Below are positions 34,077-46,130 of a DNA stretch of 64,000 nt, piece by piece (the first letter of the stretch is position 1; each line of letters starts with the position of its first letter). The DNA is from Hofstenia miamia (lineage: Eukaryota > Xenacoelomorpha > Acoela > Hofsteniidae), in assembly GCA_900660155.1 (NCBI GenBank), contig CABFPE010000149.1, positions 1,017,042-1,081,041 of the forward strand, given 5' to 3'. Position numbers and translations under genes: made by a program. A model generated the notes under the pieces. It worked only from the letters and a program-made list of their open reading frames with translations, had not been told where the DNA came from and ran no database searches.

Positions 34077-35290
34077 AACAATGGTGTGGAAAACCTGACA
34101 GAAATTCGTTGGCAGATTACCAGAGATACAACCAATTGCAATGTGTTTCCTTATCAAGGCAGTTTTCCAAATGCTACAGAATTGAAGACACTTAGTGAAT
34201 ACTTTCAGAGTTACTTTAGTGATACATTTTTGCAGTCAGTCTGTGAAAATTCAATGGAATATGCATTTACTAAAAACGCTAATTCATCCTTGAGGATCAC
34301 CACTTCATATCTACAACAGTACATGGGAGTTATAATTTGTATGGGATTGATATGGACTGGTGCAGTGCACCATTATTGGAAAACTGGATTACATGTAAAT
34401 CAAGTAGCTGATCAGGGATGGTTGTAGTTCACATGTCAGTTCATATTCCCCACAATGTCAATCATAAACTTTTTTATGACAATTGACTTAATTCATTGTA
34501 TCTACAAGTGTATTTGGCTAAGTGTGGTATTCAGTCAATTGGAACTCTTCACATGAATAGAGCACATGGTCTAGAATTTCCACCACTACATCAACTGAAA
34601 CAGAATGGCCACAGAAGTTACTTTTCAAAAGAATGTATAATTGATGGAATCAATCTATATGCAGTCCAATGGTTTGATAACTGAGCAGTCATGATGCTGA
34701 GCACTTTTTCATCTGTTGAACCTATTGGTGAAGTATCTCGCTATGATAAATCAAAACACACCACTACAAAACTGCCAGCCCCAAAGGTCATTCTAGATTA
34801 TAATACTCATATGGGATTTGTTGATGAAGTAAATTCTTATTTGGCACTGTTCTGACCATCAATTTGATCAGTGCTTTGATTCTATGTGAAAATATTCTAT
34901 CACTTCATTAATTTATCTGTTGTGAACTCATGGCTTTTATATCACAGAGATTGTAACGACATTGGAATGCAGAAATCGGAAATGTTGCCACTTTATGACT
35001 TCAAAGGTTCCATTGCTCAAAACCTCTCTGTAGGAGTAAAGCAGAAATGTGGCAGAAGGTCTTCTCTTGAAGAAGCTTTATTGGTGAAAAAAATGTGTGG
35101 TGGTCCTAAAACAGTGATGCCCATAAAAGACATTCATCTGGACAATATTGGACACTACCCCATTGCAGCAAGCTGTGGTTGTTGTAAATACCCTGCATGC
35201 AGTGCCAATCCCATTGTTAAATGTTGTAAATGTAATCTTCATTTGTGTGTTTCATTTTTAGATTGTTTTAGAAAGTTTCATACGGAATAA
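34077..35290 (+). pseudogene. piggyBac transposase P1 (DDE domain and Cys-rich tail), broken
   Basis: In frame with the upstream ORF, 34,086-34,427 has ITRDTTNCNVFPYQGSF and YLQQYMGVIICMGLIWTGAV, the N-terminal piggyBac block. A jump at about 34,430 skips the segment holding the first catalytic Asp (internal deletion of roughly 150 codons). Next come HKLFYDN (second Asp), YLAKCGIQSIGTLHMNRAHG, VQWFDN (third Asp region), and in another frame 34,886-35,290 (FYHFINLSVVNSWLLYHRD) ending in the Cys-rich domain CGCCKYPACSANPIVKCCKC. Stops and frame changes are present. It would have excised and inserted DNA at TTAA. Confidence 0.85.
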
Positions 35291-35325
35291 ATAGTTCTTG
35301 TTGCAAGATTTTATGTTCTTATGTA

Positions 35326-35385
35326 GTTTGTCACTTATAAGTGACAAACCTTCAAGTAGGACAAAGTCACTTATAAGTGACAAAC
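35326..35385. repeat. Right subterminal palindromic repeats of P1
   Basis: Two copies lie here: a perfect 24-bp palindrome at 35,326-35,349 (core GTCACTTATAAGTGAC) and GTCACTTATAAGTGACAAAC at 35,366-35,385. They match the left subterminal set and lie about 130 bp inside the right TIR. Confidence 0.75.
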
Positions 35386-35518
35386 AGTGTCTATGCCTCC
35401 AGATAAAATTTTTTTAGAATTTTAAAGACGTTATATATTAAAGCTATAATGAGGACACATTTAAAATAAAAAATGAAAAAAATGCACTTTGCAGCTATTG
35501 TGTCCCAATCCAGGTTAA

Positions 35519-37692
35519 AAATATTATTATTATGATTCTACAGGTCTCAAAATATTTAAATATGTTAATCTTTAGTATTACAAGTCAATCTAGGGTTGTA
35601 TTGTAAAATTTTGTTGAGTACATTTGTAGTTTTTTTTGTTCCTTAGCTCTAAGAAATTTGATATTCAACCCAAAAGTTGAATGTGCAGGCTATGATATTT
35701 TGGGTTTCATTTATATTTTGAAGTAAATTATCAAAATCTAGTGTAAATATATATAATATTTCTTAATCTATTTTTTATAAATTTCAAACCATTTCAAAAT
35801 TAGTTTAATGCAAATACATTTTACTTAAGAAGTTTTCCTGAAAACCCTATATAAAATATGCAATTACTAGCACAAATCCAATCAGTGTTTGAAGTATTTC
35901 CTAGTGACTTGAAAATTTGTAATGGCCATGTTTTTCAATGAGAGTTATCTTTATAAGTCTATATTATTCATATAAAATTCAGCCAATATATAGTGACCTT
36001 ACAGTCCTCACCTGCTTTAGCTTTAGTCTTTTCTGCTGTATATAGTTCTTTGTAGAATATTACTTCTCAGGTCTCAAGCTTCATATTGTCTCTTGCCTGT
36101 TTTGCCCTTGCCTTATACTTTCTCAGCTTCTGCAACTAAACTCTGCTTAAACTCTCCTTTTTCTGTTTCTATAGTCTTCCCCTTAACCACCCTGCACCTA
36201 TCCTGTACTGCCTTATATCTATAACAATTTAATGCCACCTTGTGTATTTATTAGCTTAGTTAAACAGGTCTATTTTTTCCATTTCCAATTAAATCCTGCT
36301 AAATTGCTTAGCATAATACAATATTTATGTCATATTAATTACATTTTTATTGGACATCTAGTTAGCAAAACATCTATTTAGTTATAGGCTTTTCAAGTAC
36401 CCAGAAAGTTAAGAACCCAAAGTCAAATAAGCTTACAAAACTTAATCAGAAAAATCAGAAGAGAAATCATCAAAACTCAAACTTGGTTGAATATCCACTC
36501 AAAGATACCTTAACTATCAAATTATTTTAAATTTCCATTTCTTTATCAATTGTAATTATTGTAAAATAAATATTTTGTTTCCTAAAAACTCAAAATTAAT
36601 AAACTCAGAATTTTATTTAAATAAATACTTGAACTCAAACACAAAATGTAAAAACTTGAACTTGGAGTGAATAACTCAAACTTTACTTAAAAACCCTACT
36701 TAGTTAAATGTCTGGTTAGTGAAACATCTGGTTAATAAAAGATTCAATTAGCAAAACACCTGTTTCCCTTTATGCAGACACCCTTGCTGAGTTTATTTGT
36801 CTTGATAACAGGAGATGAGATGATGTTTTGCTTATATTGTCAAATACTAGTTGTGTAATTAATGGTGTAGGAGTGGTAACAGAGCCATTATAATAGGCAC
36901 TGCTTAAATAGCTTTCATATAATTTATCCTTTGTCTTTTAAAGGTGCATAATGTATGTAGTTATGATATTATAATATACAAAATGAGAAGTAATGATGCT
37001 TAGGAATATAATGTAAAATATCAAACTATAAAATTTTGTCAAATAGCTATCACAATATTTTCATGTGATTGCTTATTACAAATAGTTGCTCAACTAAACA
37101 CTGCATTTGTTCAAAATTTCAATGTATGCTATTCAATTAGTACTGATTATCATGAGCTTTAGAAAATTCAATGCTGGATTTATTTAAAGAATGCCAATAT
37201 AATAGTGAAGTTTTTTATTTTTTTTCATTTTATTGTTTTTAGTTTATGTGGTAACATTTAGTGGATCCATTTAAGTTTGATATTTAATTAGTTATGTTGA
37301 ATTTTAAGTTCAACTTTTACATGTTAATACACAATAATTAGTACAATATTTTTTTAATAAATTTCCAATATTCAAAGTTATGAATAAAATTAGCATTAAT
37401 CTATGGTCTACTTAACAAGCTTATTAAACTGAAAAGAAAATAATTTTAAATGCCTTCTTACATTGCAATAATCTTTAAACCATTTTGCATTTATCTTATT
37501 TTCAACTTTTTGTTTTGTATAGTTCTGAGACAAATTTGAATATTCAAAAGCATTTCAATAAATAGAAATTATTTTATAAATTTCTTTCTATCAAAATGGT
37601 TACATTACTTGCAGTAGTGACTTATGATTTATTGAGAATTTTGCTGTATAACTGTTTTTCTCAAATGAATGTAAAATATATTGGATCAATTT
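35519..37692. other. AT-rich DNA with small repeats
   Basis: No gene supported. The motif ttagcaaaacatct or ttagtgaaacatctgg recurs at about 36,363 and 36,713-36,760 in short tandem form. CpG remains rare. Confidence 0.4.
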
Positions 37693-38764
37693 CAGTTTAG
37701 GACACTTTTTAAAAAAATTCTGATGACTCATCCAAACAACTTTTCTAGGTCAACTTTTTACGAGGAACAATCTGACACCTTCAAAATTGTGAAAAAATCA
37801 ATAGTTGAGTCACTATAGCACATTTTTATTTTACTGATATAAAAACAATTTAGTGCTGTGACAACAGTTTTTTCAAACTCTAGAACATTGTAAATTATAC
37901 ATACTGCAAAAAATTGAACCAATTGCAAACTGTGGTAGGTGAGACCAATACCTCATGAGCAATATATTTTGATTGAAGATCATTACTGTGATAATAAATT
38001 ATCCAAAAGTATTTTTTTAATTTCTTACTGTGATTGTGAAAAAAACTTCCATTCCTCACAGATTGAAAGTGATAGTGTCTGCATTTCCATTTATAACCAT
38101 CAACTTTGCACTGGTTGCCAACCAAAAACATTTGATCACTACAACATTTGCATTGATGAATGCCACAATTATGATTTCGCCTATTGAGGATTGTGCAAGA
38201 GCTGCGAACTTGTGAATTTTTCATCAAGCAGAACTTTGCACACCACTGCAAAATGCCCAGTTGTGTATTGCCCCAATCTCCATAAATGACTATTAAATTA
38301 GTTGCTGGAAGTAAACTAATAACATGGTGCAGCAAAATGTTGTTAAGAATTTGAAATAACATGATTAATAATTTTTGAATTGTAAACTGATCTTTTATAC
38401 TATTAAAATAATTTACAAACAACCTTTAATGTTTCAATTTAATTACAGCTATAACTTAGTTTTTAATTGGTAGGAATCTATGACGTAACAACCCGAAATC
38501 ATGCAGATTATAGCCTTGTCATATAAAATTTTTTCTTATAATTTTACTCTAATTACTATATGTTTACCAGTATTATATTAATTATTTTACTGAAAACTAT
38601 TAAATATACTTACTAAAGTATAATTTACAATGTTCTACAGTTTCAAAAAAACTTGTCACAGCTCCAAATTGTTTATATAGTTAAAATAATGATTTTTTCA
38701 CAATTTTGAGGGTGTCAGATTGTTCCTCGTAAAAAGTTGAATTATTATAAAGTGTGCTAAACTG
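37693..38764 (-). mobile_element. Merlin DNA transposon (IS1016/ISXO2-like), 1,072 bp
   Basis: Long terminal inverted repeats start CAGTTTAG(G/C)ACAC on both sides. The best-matching block is about 50 bp at 37,750-37,799 paired with 38,691-38,740 (tcaactttttacgaggaaca). Similarity continues to about 37,902 on the left and 38,615 on the right. The interior encodes the N-terminal part of a Merlin-type transposase on the minus strand. The catalytic part is lost. A clean 8-9 bp target duplication was not found. Confidence 0.75.
37895..38422 (-). pseudogene. Merlin-type transposase, N-terminal fragment
   Basis: The 175-codon frame has a helical leader, then a zinc-ribbon CKCCSDQMFLV, VDGYKWKCRHYHFQSVRNGS (the DGY.WRC...SVR.GSFF signature of ISXO2/Merlin enzymes), FFHNHSKKL, and a helix-turn-helix-like end (AHEVLVSPTTVCNWFNFLQY). 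The family's DDE catalytic region should follow but the frame ends at the terminal repeat, so this copy is a deletion derivative. The assignment rests on order and spacing of these blocks. Confidence 0.7.
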
Positions 38765-41700
38765 GAAGTTTTTCTCAATTGAATGTAAAATATATTTTCA
38801 AACTCGTTAAGAAATGACAGAAATTTAATGTTAAATTTGCCTAAAATTTAATTTAAATATTTATTTGAACTTCATTCCCTCCATCTTTGCACAAAAATGA
38901 TTTTATCTGTAGTATTGTATATATAATATTCAGAAAAATCGAGTTTGAATCGAAGGGTCACTTTATGACCCAAAGCCTCGAATATAACACTTCACAAATT
39001 TGGTAATATACTTACATGTAAATAAATATAATTCTTATTGTGTAGCAGTTATACTTTTTAAATAAACTCAATATTGACAAAACACAAATATATTTTGTAC
39101 TTTTAAAACTTTTGCAGAATTTTCTAAAGGTTTTGAGAAAGTTTAAAAATTTTTTACTTGTACTTGTAGAATGATGGGCTTCAAATTTTCAAGACTAGTT
39201 TAAACGCCAAGCCTGTTATGGAAGTTGCAAGCTAGTTCAGACAAAATTATAATACATTTAGAAAGGTTGAAGCGTGGAACCCCTGTATGCCTATTATTAG
39301 GCCTTTCAAATGCACCTTTTCCATTCTAATTTAAGATTCGTATAGCATTGAAGATTCTCTTGGTGTTAAAAAATAATATTGAAGGAGACAATTGAAGTTA
39401 AATTATTGATATTGAAGTGATAATATTATGACCTTTCTCCATTAAAAATATACGGGCATTGTGATACCTTGAAACAGAATAGCATGTTTACCCATTCATA
39501 AAATATGCTCGAATTGAGGTTTTTCAAATGCTAATTACGGTTTCTCAAATGGAATTGGAAAAGGTATAGTGAACATTACTCTACTTATTTTTAATTATAT
39601 TCAAGAACAAATAAAACTTGAAAAATCTTTAGTTCTACAACACAATTTTTAGCCTAATTTCTTGTTTCTGTATATTAGCATTAATCAGTTTAATTCGTTA
39701 ACATTTGTAAAATAGTTTTGTGTAAGTTTCAAGTGGAAATGTACAATGTAGCCTGTTTGACATCTTGCATGACTCATTCATAGTTATCTAAATTCTAAAA
39801 TTGCTCCATATAATATCAAAGAAATTTGGAAATTTCTGTGCTGCATTTTTGTATGATTTTTTTGTACTAATTTTAATAATATTTGTTTTCCATTAAATTT
39901 TACCTCTTCCGCCATGGTGAGTTCGGCTGAATTGTCGGCTTTTCGGAAGGAAATAAGAATTCTATCTTGTATATTTTCATATTCATTTTTTCGAAAACTG
40001 GCCTTATTTACCGATACCTTAGAAATTCACTTTTTCGAAATCCTAATCCAAAATATTTCTTACAAAACTTCGCACTTCTATGTAAATATTTTTTGTGAAA
40101 AATTTTTTGAATTGTTTAACACACAATTTTAAAATAACAGTTTACAAAATGTTAATATCTATTGTAACATCAGTTGGTAGTTGTTGTTATTTATCGGCCA
40201 GATCACGCGCTTTTCGTGTTGACAAGTTGTTTTCATGTTTGTAAATATTGTAAATACGCATTGTATATAAGACACCCACGCATCTGTAAATGGAGAAATA
40301 GTTTAACCATGTTATCTTGTTTGCTAAAATCACTGTCGCTCTAGTATATGTTCACCTCAGCGATCTTCTGCTTTGACACTAAGTCCTCTGGCAAAGTTCT
40401 CTCTAGATTCAAACCAGTGATTCTACACTATCTAAATTATCTGTGTAATTTTGCACTAGTAACTGAGCTACTGAAATCATCAAAGTATGTATCTCACCTC
40501 GTTCGAATTATAAAATTCTGCACCCTGTTAAAGAACCTCATTTCTGAATATGTAACTGTCCTTCAGATTTCTGTACAGTAATAAGGAAGTTGCTCTTCCA
40601 AGCAGTTGCGCACACGTAGAGCAACATTGGAACAGTCATTAACCCTTTGCAATTTTAACTCCCCCTACTTTCCTCAGTATTTGCACTCACATCAACATGA
40701 AAGATTTCGTAATCATAGTATAACTAAATAATTTAATGCCGCAATACGCAGTACCTATTTATCGGAGAGTTGTTTTTGGAATGGGAAGTCTATCGTCTGC
40801 ATCATTCACCTATGCAAGTACATATTCTTGTGGTGGACAGTGTTTCGGATATATTCACTTCTCATGGATAATGAAAATTCTTTCTTTCGCCCTCTTTCAT
40901 GCATTTCTAACATATCACGTGAACACTTTCCTGTTTTTTCTCATCCGTCAATTCATATAAAACCCACTTACAACAATGGAATTTTTTTCGCATTTTTAAG
41001 TACTGGGCTTATGAATGCCGATCAATCGTTCTATGCTTGCACAGGACAATGTTGGATTATTGCCAAATAGTTCCTTAATAGGGCTACATTACCTTATCTG
41101 TATATTCTCTTCCGTCCACCATTAAACTTGAGCAACTCTTGTTTGGTTGATCTTATTTTCTTAACCCCATTTTGACACAAGTAGACGACAACTTTCTCCA
41201 ATGTCTCTAAAAAAATAGGATTCCCTTTGTTGAGTAAAATTACTAAAAATGTATTAATAGTAATGAGTTAATGTAGCAATGGCTGAAGTACTTAATACGA
41301 AATCAATGAAATTCTATTGAAAGTCGAGAAGACACTTTACATATAGAATTAAGATCAAATTATCCAAAAATCGATGAAGCAATATATATATATACATACA
41401 TTTAAATTTTACATAAGAAGGTATATATACATTAAAGTTTTTGTGGAGAATCTTAAAAATCTTTGCAATTTTAAAAGATATGATTTGATTTTGCGTAAAT
41501 TGCAAATTATACTTTTTTATTAATATAAAAAATAGTTGAACCACAACCCATTGAAAACATTCTAGGACTGTGTCTGGAAATCACAAATATGGTCTAACTG
41601 TTGAAGGGCCATTAAATTAGTTTAAAGACTTCCTACAACCACACATATTATTGGGAGATTTATGGCTCAATGAGAATGAAACTTAAAATACACTGTATTG

Positions 41701-42465
41701 TGATCATTGTTGAAGAATTTTAACTCTAATTGAGCGTATTGCTTTCCTTTCATTATAAAGAGCAATTGATAAAATAATGTTATGAAGACGCTCAAAAACA
41801 TCCTATTCAAAATATACACAAGGATTTCATACACGATCTTCCCTGGCTTCAACTTTCTGAAAGAATTGGATAACTTACAAAAAAGCTAAGCTTCAAGATA
41901 GACTGATTTTCCTGTTACTCTCAGTACTATAGTTTTCTATTACCAGATAATTGGCCTCATCTGCAGCAAGTTTTGTGATTCATCTCCAATACTTGGGCCT
42001 CTGGCTGGTTTTAATTCAAAGTTTTGCTGCTAGCATATATCTAAAGCTTTGTAGCACACTTTTGTTTTATCCAAAAGCCAAAGAATACTAAAATGTTATT
42101 TGAGCATAGAACTTGCTGTTGTATTGAGATTTTTAGGTAAAATCAAGCAGCTCAGAAGGCTATTAAGATCATAGAAAATATAGCAGCGTCAAGATACTAA
42201 TACACTACTTTAAATAAATAGTAAATTTGCTGCAATTTCACAAAATTACATTTAAAAGCTGGCATTTATTTTTGTTTATAAAATAAGTATGCATAGAATT
42301 ACTATAAAATCCAAAAATGGAGAGGCCATGACGTTTTCTACGTTTAGTGCTTTCTTTGGTATTTTTAAGCATATTTTATGATTTCTCCACGTTTGGGAGC
42401 CCAATCTTTTGCAAATTTACTAAAAACCTATTTTACGAATAACCCTATACATACATACATACATA
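38765..42465. other. Intergenic DNA without supported genes
   Basis: CpG frequency rises here to ordinary levels. Short frames (39,914-40,132; 40,348-40,581; 40,736-41,070) show no family motifs. An LTR-like stretch at about 40,163-40,577 is listed separately. A (CATA)n microsatellite runs at about 42,448-42,465. Confidence 0.4.
40163..40577 (+). other. Possible solo LTR or promoter-like segment
   Basis: It starts TGTAACATCAGTTGG, has TATATAAG at 40,264-40,271 followed by a GC-richer leader, and ends ATTTCTGTACA. TG...CA ends with an internal TATA box fit a solo LTR, but no target duplication or second copy is visible. Confidence 0.3.
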
Positions 42466-43055
42466 CAGTCTGTTCCATAAGTCCCTACGTTTCAAATTAC
42501 TACTCCACTTAATCAATAATACAAACAGACATTATCATTAATATAATCAATACATCCATATTTAACAAACAAAAACTAACATCAAAAAGTAATCCAAGTA
42601 TAATGACTAATCGTAAGGGTCGACTTGCAACCCATCAATATCAATGCAAAGTTGTAGTTGACGAAAAGTACGAGCATGTATCTTTGGAAGAGATTCCATT
42701 TTAAAGTTAGCAAAAGCATTTTGATCCTGTTGAAACGAGCTTATCTGTAAATCCTTTTATAACTCTACCTTCAGGCGCTTCAATGTCATATCTCTCGCGA
42801 AGTCTAATTCTCACTTGACCCATAGCACGTCTTGATTACTCACTTTCGAAATACCAGATTCCAATGTGTAAGGGCTTTCGTCAGTCATTGTACAAATCTG
42901 TAAGGCAGAATAATGATCATTAAAATAAATAAAAAACACACAGATTCTGATTGGATAACCAACACACAGATTCTGATTGGATAAGATAATGTCCCTTTGC
43001 ATTATTGCTTAAATGCAGTAGTAATTTGAAACGTAGGGACTTATGGAACAGACTG
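42466..43055 (-). mobile_element. Tc/mariner-type element, deletion derivative (590 bp)
   Basis: TA flanks at 42,464-42,465 and 43,056-43,057 enclose terminal inverted repeats of about 39 bp, nearly perfect, starting CAGTCTGTTCCATAAGTCCC. The minus strand inside keeps transposase scraps: a middle part (MTDESPYTLESGISKVSNQD, 42,882-42,820) and a tail (MESLPKIHARTFRQLQLCID, near 42,690-42,630). The short direct repeat cacacagattctgattggat appears twice (about 42,939 and 42,963). It is non-autonomous. High TIR identity suggests modest age. Confidence 0.85.
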
Positions 43056-44865
43056 TACATACCTATATACATACATACATGCGTCAATTCCAGTGAAGAA
43101 ACCGATGGATCATATCATGTCACTTACACCTTACTCAATTTCCTATTTACCAATGCCTTAAAAAATCGAAAGTGCTAGTGTAAATACCAGATCATAAAGC
43201 ATTATTTATTTACTTTTCTTACATCTGCAACCATAATGAAATCTGATACATTTAGATTTTGATTATTACCATAATTACGTGATTAAAATGCACTTGACAC
43301 TGAATTTTCTTTTATCCTAATAGAGCCCATAGAAGATATGCATCAATATAATTATTATTTTATCAACAAAACCTTCGAAAAATCTATCATATTTCAATAA
43401 ATAACTGTTAGATTTTAAAGCACAAAAATAAAATACTTTATAATTATATAAAAAAACTGATATGATTGTAATAAATTAAATCGTAAATTTAATTAAAATT
43501 CTGAAAAATAAAGTTCAGGCATCAATATTTCTTTCAAATATTGATTTGCAACTGAGGGAAACTCAATTTACTTGTGAAACAAAAAATATGATTCTATACA
43601 TTTTTAGGAGCAATATTGAAAAAAACAATATTTGGGTTTGAAAGATCTGCTTTTAGAGCTGTTTTACTAACATTTATTGCCAAATTGATTAACAATGAAG
43701 AAGTGAAACTAGGCCGTTTCTCTTTGAAATATTTTCAGATGAACTACGAAAACACACAAGCATATTAAAAGAATTTGGTTCAATTGACGAAGACGTCTTT
43801 TTAGCAATGTAACTAGCATAACTAAATATACGTTCGCACGGAAATGAGTTTGATTAATAGTTAAACAAGAATTTAATTGCTATATTATTTTAACGATAAA
43901 TCGATTAGTTAATCTTTAAATTCCCCTGCCATTTTGGAATACAAAGCGGGGCCTGGATTGATTTTCCTTTATACAAAGCGGGATTTTTTTAATTTTATGA
44001 ATATCATCGATACCAAGTGAGACTTTATTCTTGATTTTCTAATGCCCCACCAATGTATTTAAGTATTATTTGAAGTTTTCACATCTTTCCGTGTATAATC
44101 TAACAAAAAATTATACTCCAGTTTTATGCGGACCACTTTGAAAATAACTGAACAACTTCAAATCACTTAGTAAACTTTGAGGTATAAAAATTTGTAAATT
44201 GTCTACAGCATTTCATATACTCATTTTACAGTGAGTTAAGCATATATAAGCTACATCAGTGAGCATGTTGATTCCGTACTATCTTATTACTGTATTTCAT
44301 TTATATTTAATTTATAAAAGACATATTCTACTTTTCAATGTGAAAGCAATTTTGAGCAACTAACTCGTTCTTAGAGCATGAGTGAATGGGGAGGTGTTAA
44401 ATTTTAGCAAGAAGTTTCAACAAAATTTTCCTCAAATATTTTATTCACATAAAGAGTGATTTCTTCCTCGAAAAACATTAAAAGAATTGAAAGAAAAAAG
44501 CATGGAATCTGTTAACATTTTTCTTTAATATTTTGTAATCTGATCTATCACTAATATTCTCAAATAGTTCTGTAGTAATGTATCGATCAATGTCGTTTTC
44601 ATCGATTTTAAAAACTAATCAATTAATCGCCAATTGTACATTTTTAGTGTTAACCCAAACATAAATTCAGAAATTAATGTGATGCATGAAACTAATATTT
44701 TTAGGTTGTCTCAAAATTAAGATGTTGTTAGTGTTTTTTAATAGCAGCTGCTTAAAAGTTTGCTATCACCATTGTCTTGAGGTCGAGTCTACATTTTCAT
44801 TTTATGTGGCCCCGCAATTTCCTAAATGGCAGGGCCTGACCCAACCGTGTCCACCTCTGATTTTA
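43056..44865. other. Intergenic DNA with tacaaagcggg motifs
   Basis: No gene supported. The motif tacaaagcggg occurs at about 43,939 and 43,972, and again in a cluster at 46,029-46,110. Around 44,800-44,860 a G/C-rich stretch (gcagggcctgacccaaccg) precedes the LINE tail. Confidence 0.4.
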
Positions 44866-45795
44866 GTAAAAATAATAATAATAATAATAATTCAATAATA
44901 ATAATAGTAATTTGTATTATTAATAAAGCGCCACATACTTAAAACATTAATTTTAGTGCGCTAAAAATCACAAACTAAAAGTTCAGGTCGGTTAATTGCT
45001 GTATGAAACCATGATAGAAGATTCATTCCTTAGGGTTACAGACAAAGAATTAAATAATTTTGGACCACTAACGCTAAGCATATTACCAGAAGCAAGACGA
45101 GTCTTCGGAATAACCAGTGACTTGCCAACTATTGTCTTTTTTGGAAGGATCCTCAAAATGAAGAGAACTAGATAGGTATGAGGGAGCAAGACCATTAATG
45201 CATTTCCACACCATTAAGCATACTTTGATATTGATGCGAAATGAACCTGTCGCCAGTGAAGTTGACATAGACTGGACTAATGTGATCGTATTTCCGTAAG
45301 TTTCACACAAATCTCGCACATCGAGTTTGTACATGTTGCAGTAATCTTGATGTGAGACCATACATGCAACCATTTATAAAATCCAATTTGGATAGTACTA
45401 ATGATCCAACTAAATTGCTTCTTAGGGCTGTGCATAAGTATTTCCTTAATCGATGAAAATTGCGGATAGTATGATGTGACGTCTCAATAACTTGATGGAC
45501 ATGAGCAACCATGTCAAACTTATTGTCGAGAAGAATTCCAAGATTCTTGATTGGCAAGCTAGTGATATTTGTATCTAATGGAATAATCCGGGAATTTAAG
45601 ATTATTTTCTTTGTCTTACTACAATTCAAACATTGAAATGCTTGTGATAAAGGTTCTGTAAGTCATCCACAATAGTTTCAAATCTACTGATGGAATTGAC
45701 AATATCGTCATTTCAATTAACTCGAATAAGAAATTGAATATCATCTGCGTACATGTAATGTGTTATATTCAAGCTAGTAAAATGTGGGTAATAAA
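44866..45795 (-). mobile_element. Non-LTR retrotransposon 4, 5'-truncated (CR1/L2-like), broken
   Basis: On the minus strand the sequence starts at the RT catalytic box (ITHYMYADDIQFLIRV, about 45,770) and runs to the C-terminus: NLGILLDNKFDMVAHVHQVI, LVLSKLDFINGCMYGL (the typical LV.S.LDYCN..LYGL), KVCLMVWKCINGLAPSYLSS, and SVSGPKLFNSL. The 3' end has gcgctttatt and a (TTA)-type tail (44,866-44,925). At least two frame changes separate the pieces. CpG content is normal here, unlike LINEs 2 and 3. Confidence 0.85.
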
Positions 45796-46024
45796 TGCAT
45801 TGTATACATTAAAAAATTTTTTCATACATATTCTTTTATTTTTTAAGGCTATTGGGTTGACCGAAATCACTACTGCTATGTAAAATTAGTGTATCACACT
45901 AGGATGAATTTTGCTAGTTTAAATAATCACATTCAATGCTGTATAGAAAATAACATAAAATTTCACATCTCAGTACTATACGGAACATATTCGTTATAAG
46001 AAATTCAATGTTCTTTTTGTTTGA

Positions 46025-46112
46025 AATTAATACAAAGTGGGATGTATAAAAGTTATATATTTTGAATGTGTACAACGCGGGACGTATAATTTCAATTGTA
46101 CAAAGCGGGGTA
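46025..46112. repeat. Three spaced tacaaagcggg motifs
   Basis: tacaaagtgggatgtataa (46,030), tacaacgcgggacgtataa (46,071) and tacaaagcggggtataaa (46,101) form a short tandem array with roughly 30-41 bp spacing. Two more copies lie at about 43,939 and 43,972. Confidence 0.5.
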
Positions 46113-46130
46113 TAAAATCTAAACCTTTTA

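Larger units (their letters stand above)
32906..35514 (+). mobile_element. piggyBac transposon P1 with intact ends (2,609 bp)
   Basis: TTAA at 32,902-32,905 and 35,515-35,518 flank 14-bp terminal inverted repeats: left CCTGAATTGGGACA (32,906-32,919), right TGTCCCAATCCAGG (35,501-35,514), one mismatch. Inside lie a CpG-rich promoter region, a Tudor-like leader ORF, a piggyBac transposase with stops and an internal deletion, a C-terminal Cys-rich domain, and palindromic subterminal repeats. The ends look usable but the gene is broken, so this copy is non-autonomous. Confidence 0.9.

Noticed and set aside
39914-40132. Frame starting at a good ATG context (gccatggtgagt)
   Set aside because: The ATG is followed by a perfect donor-like GTGAGT and the protein has no recognisable motifs; could be a first exon, but there is no second exon to support it.
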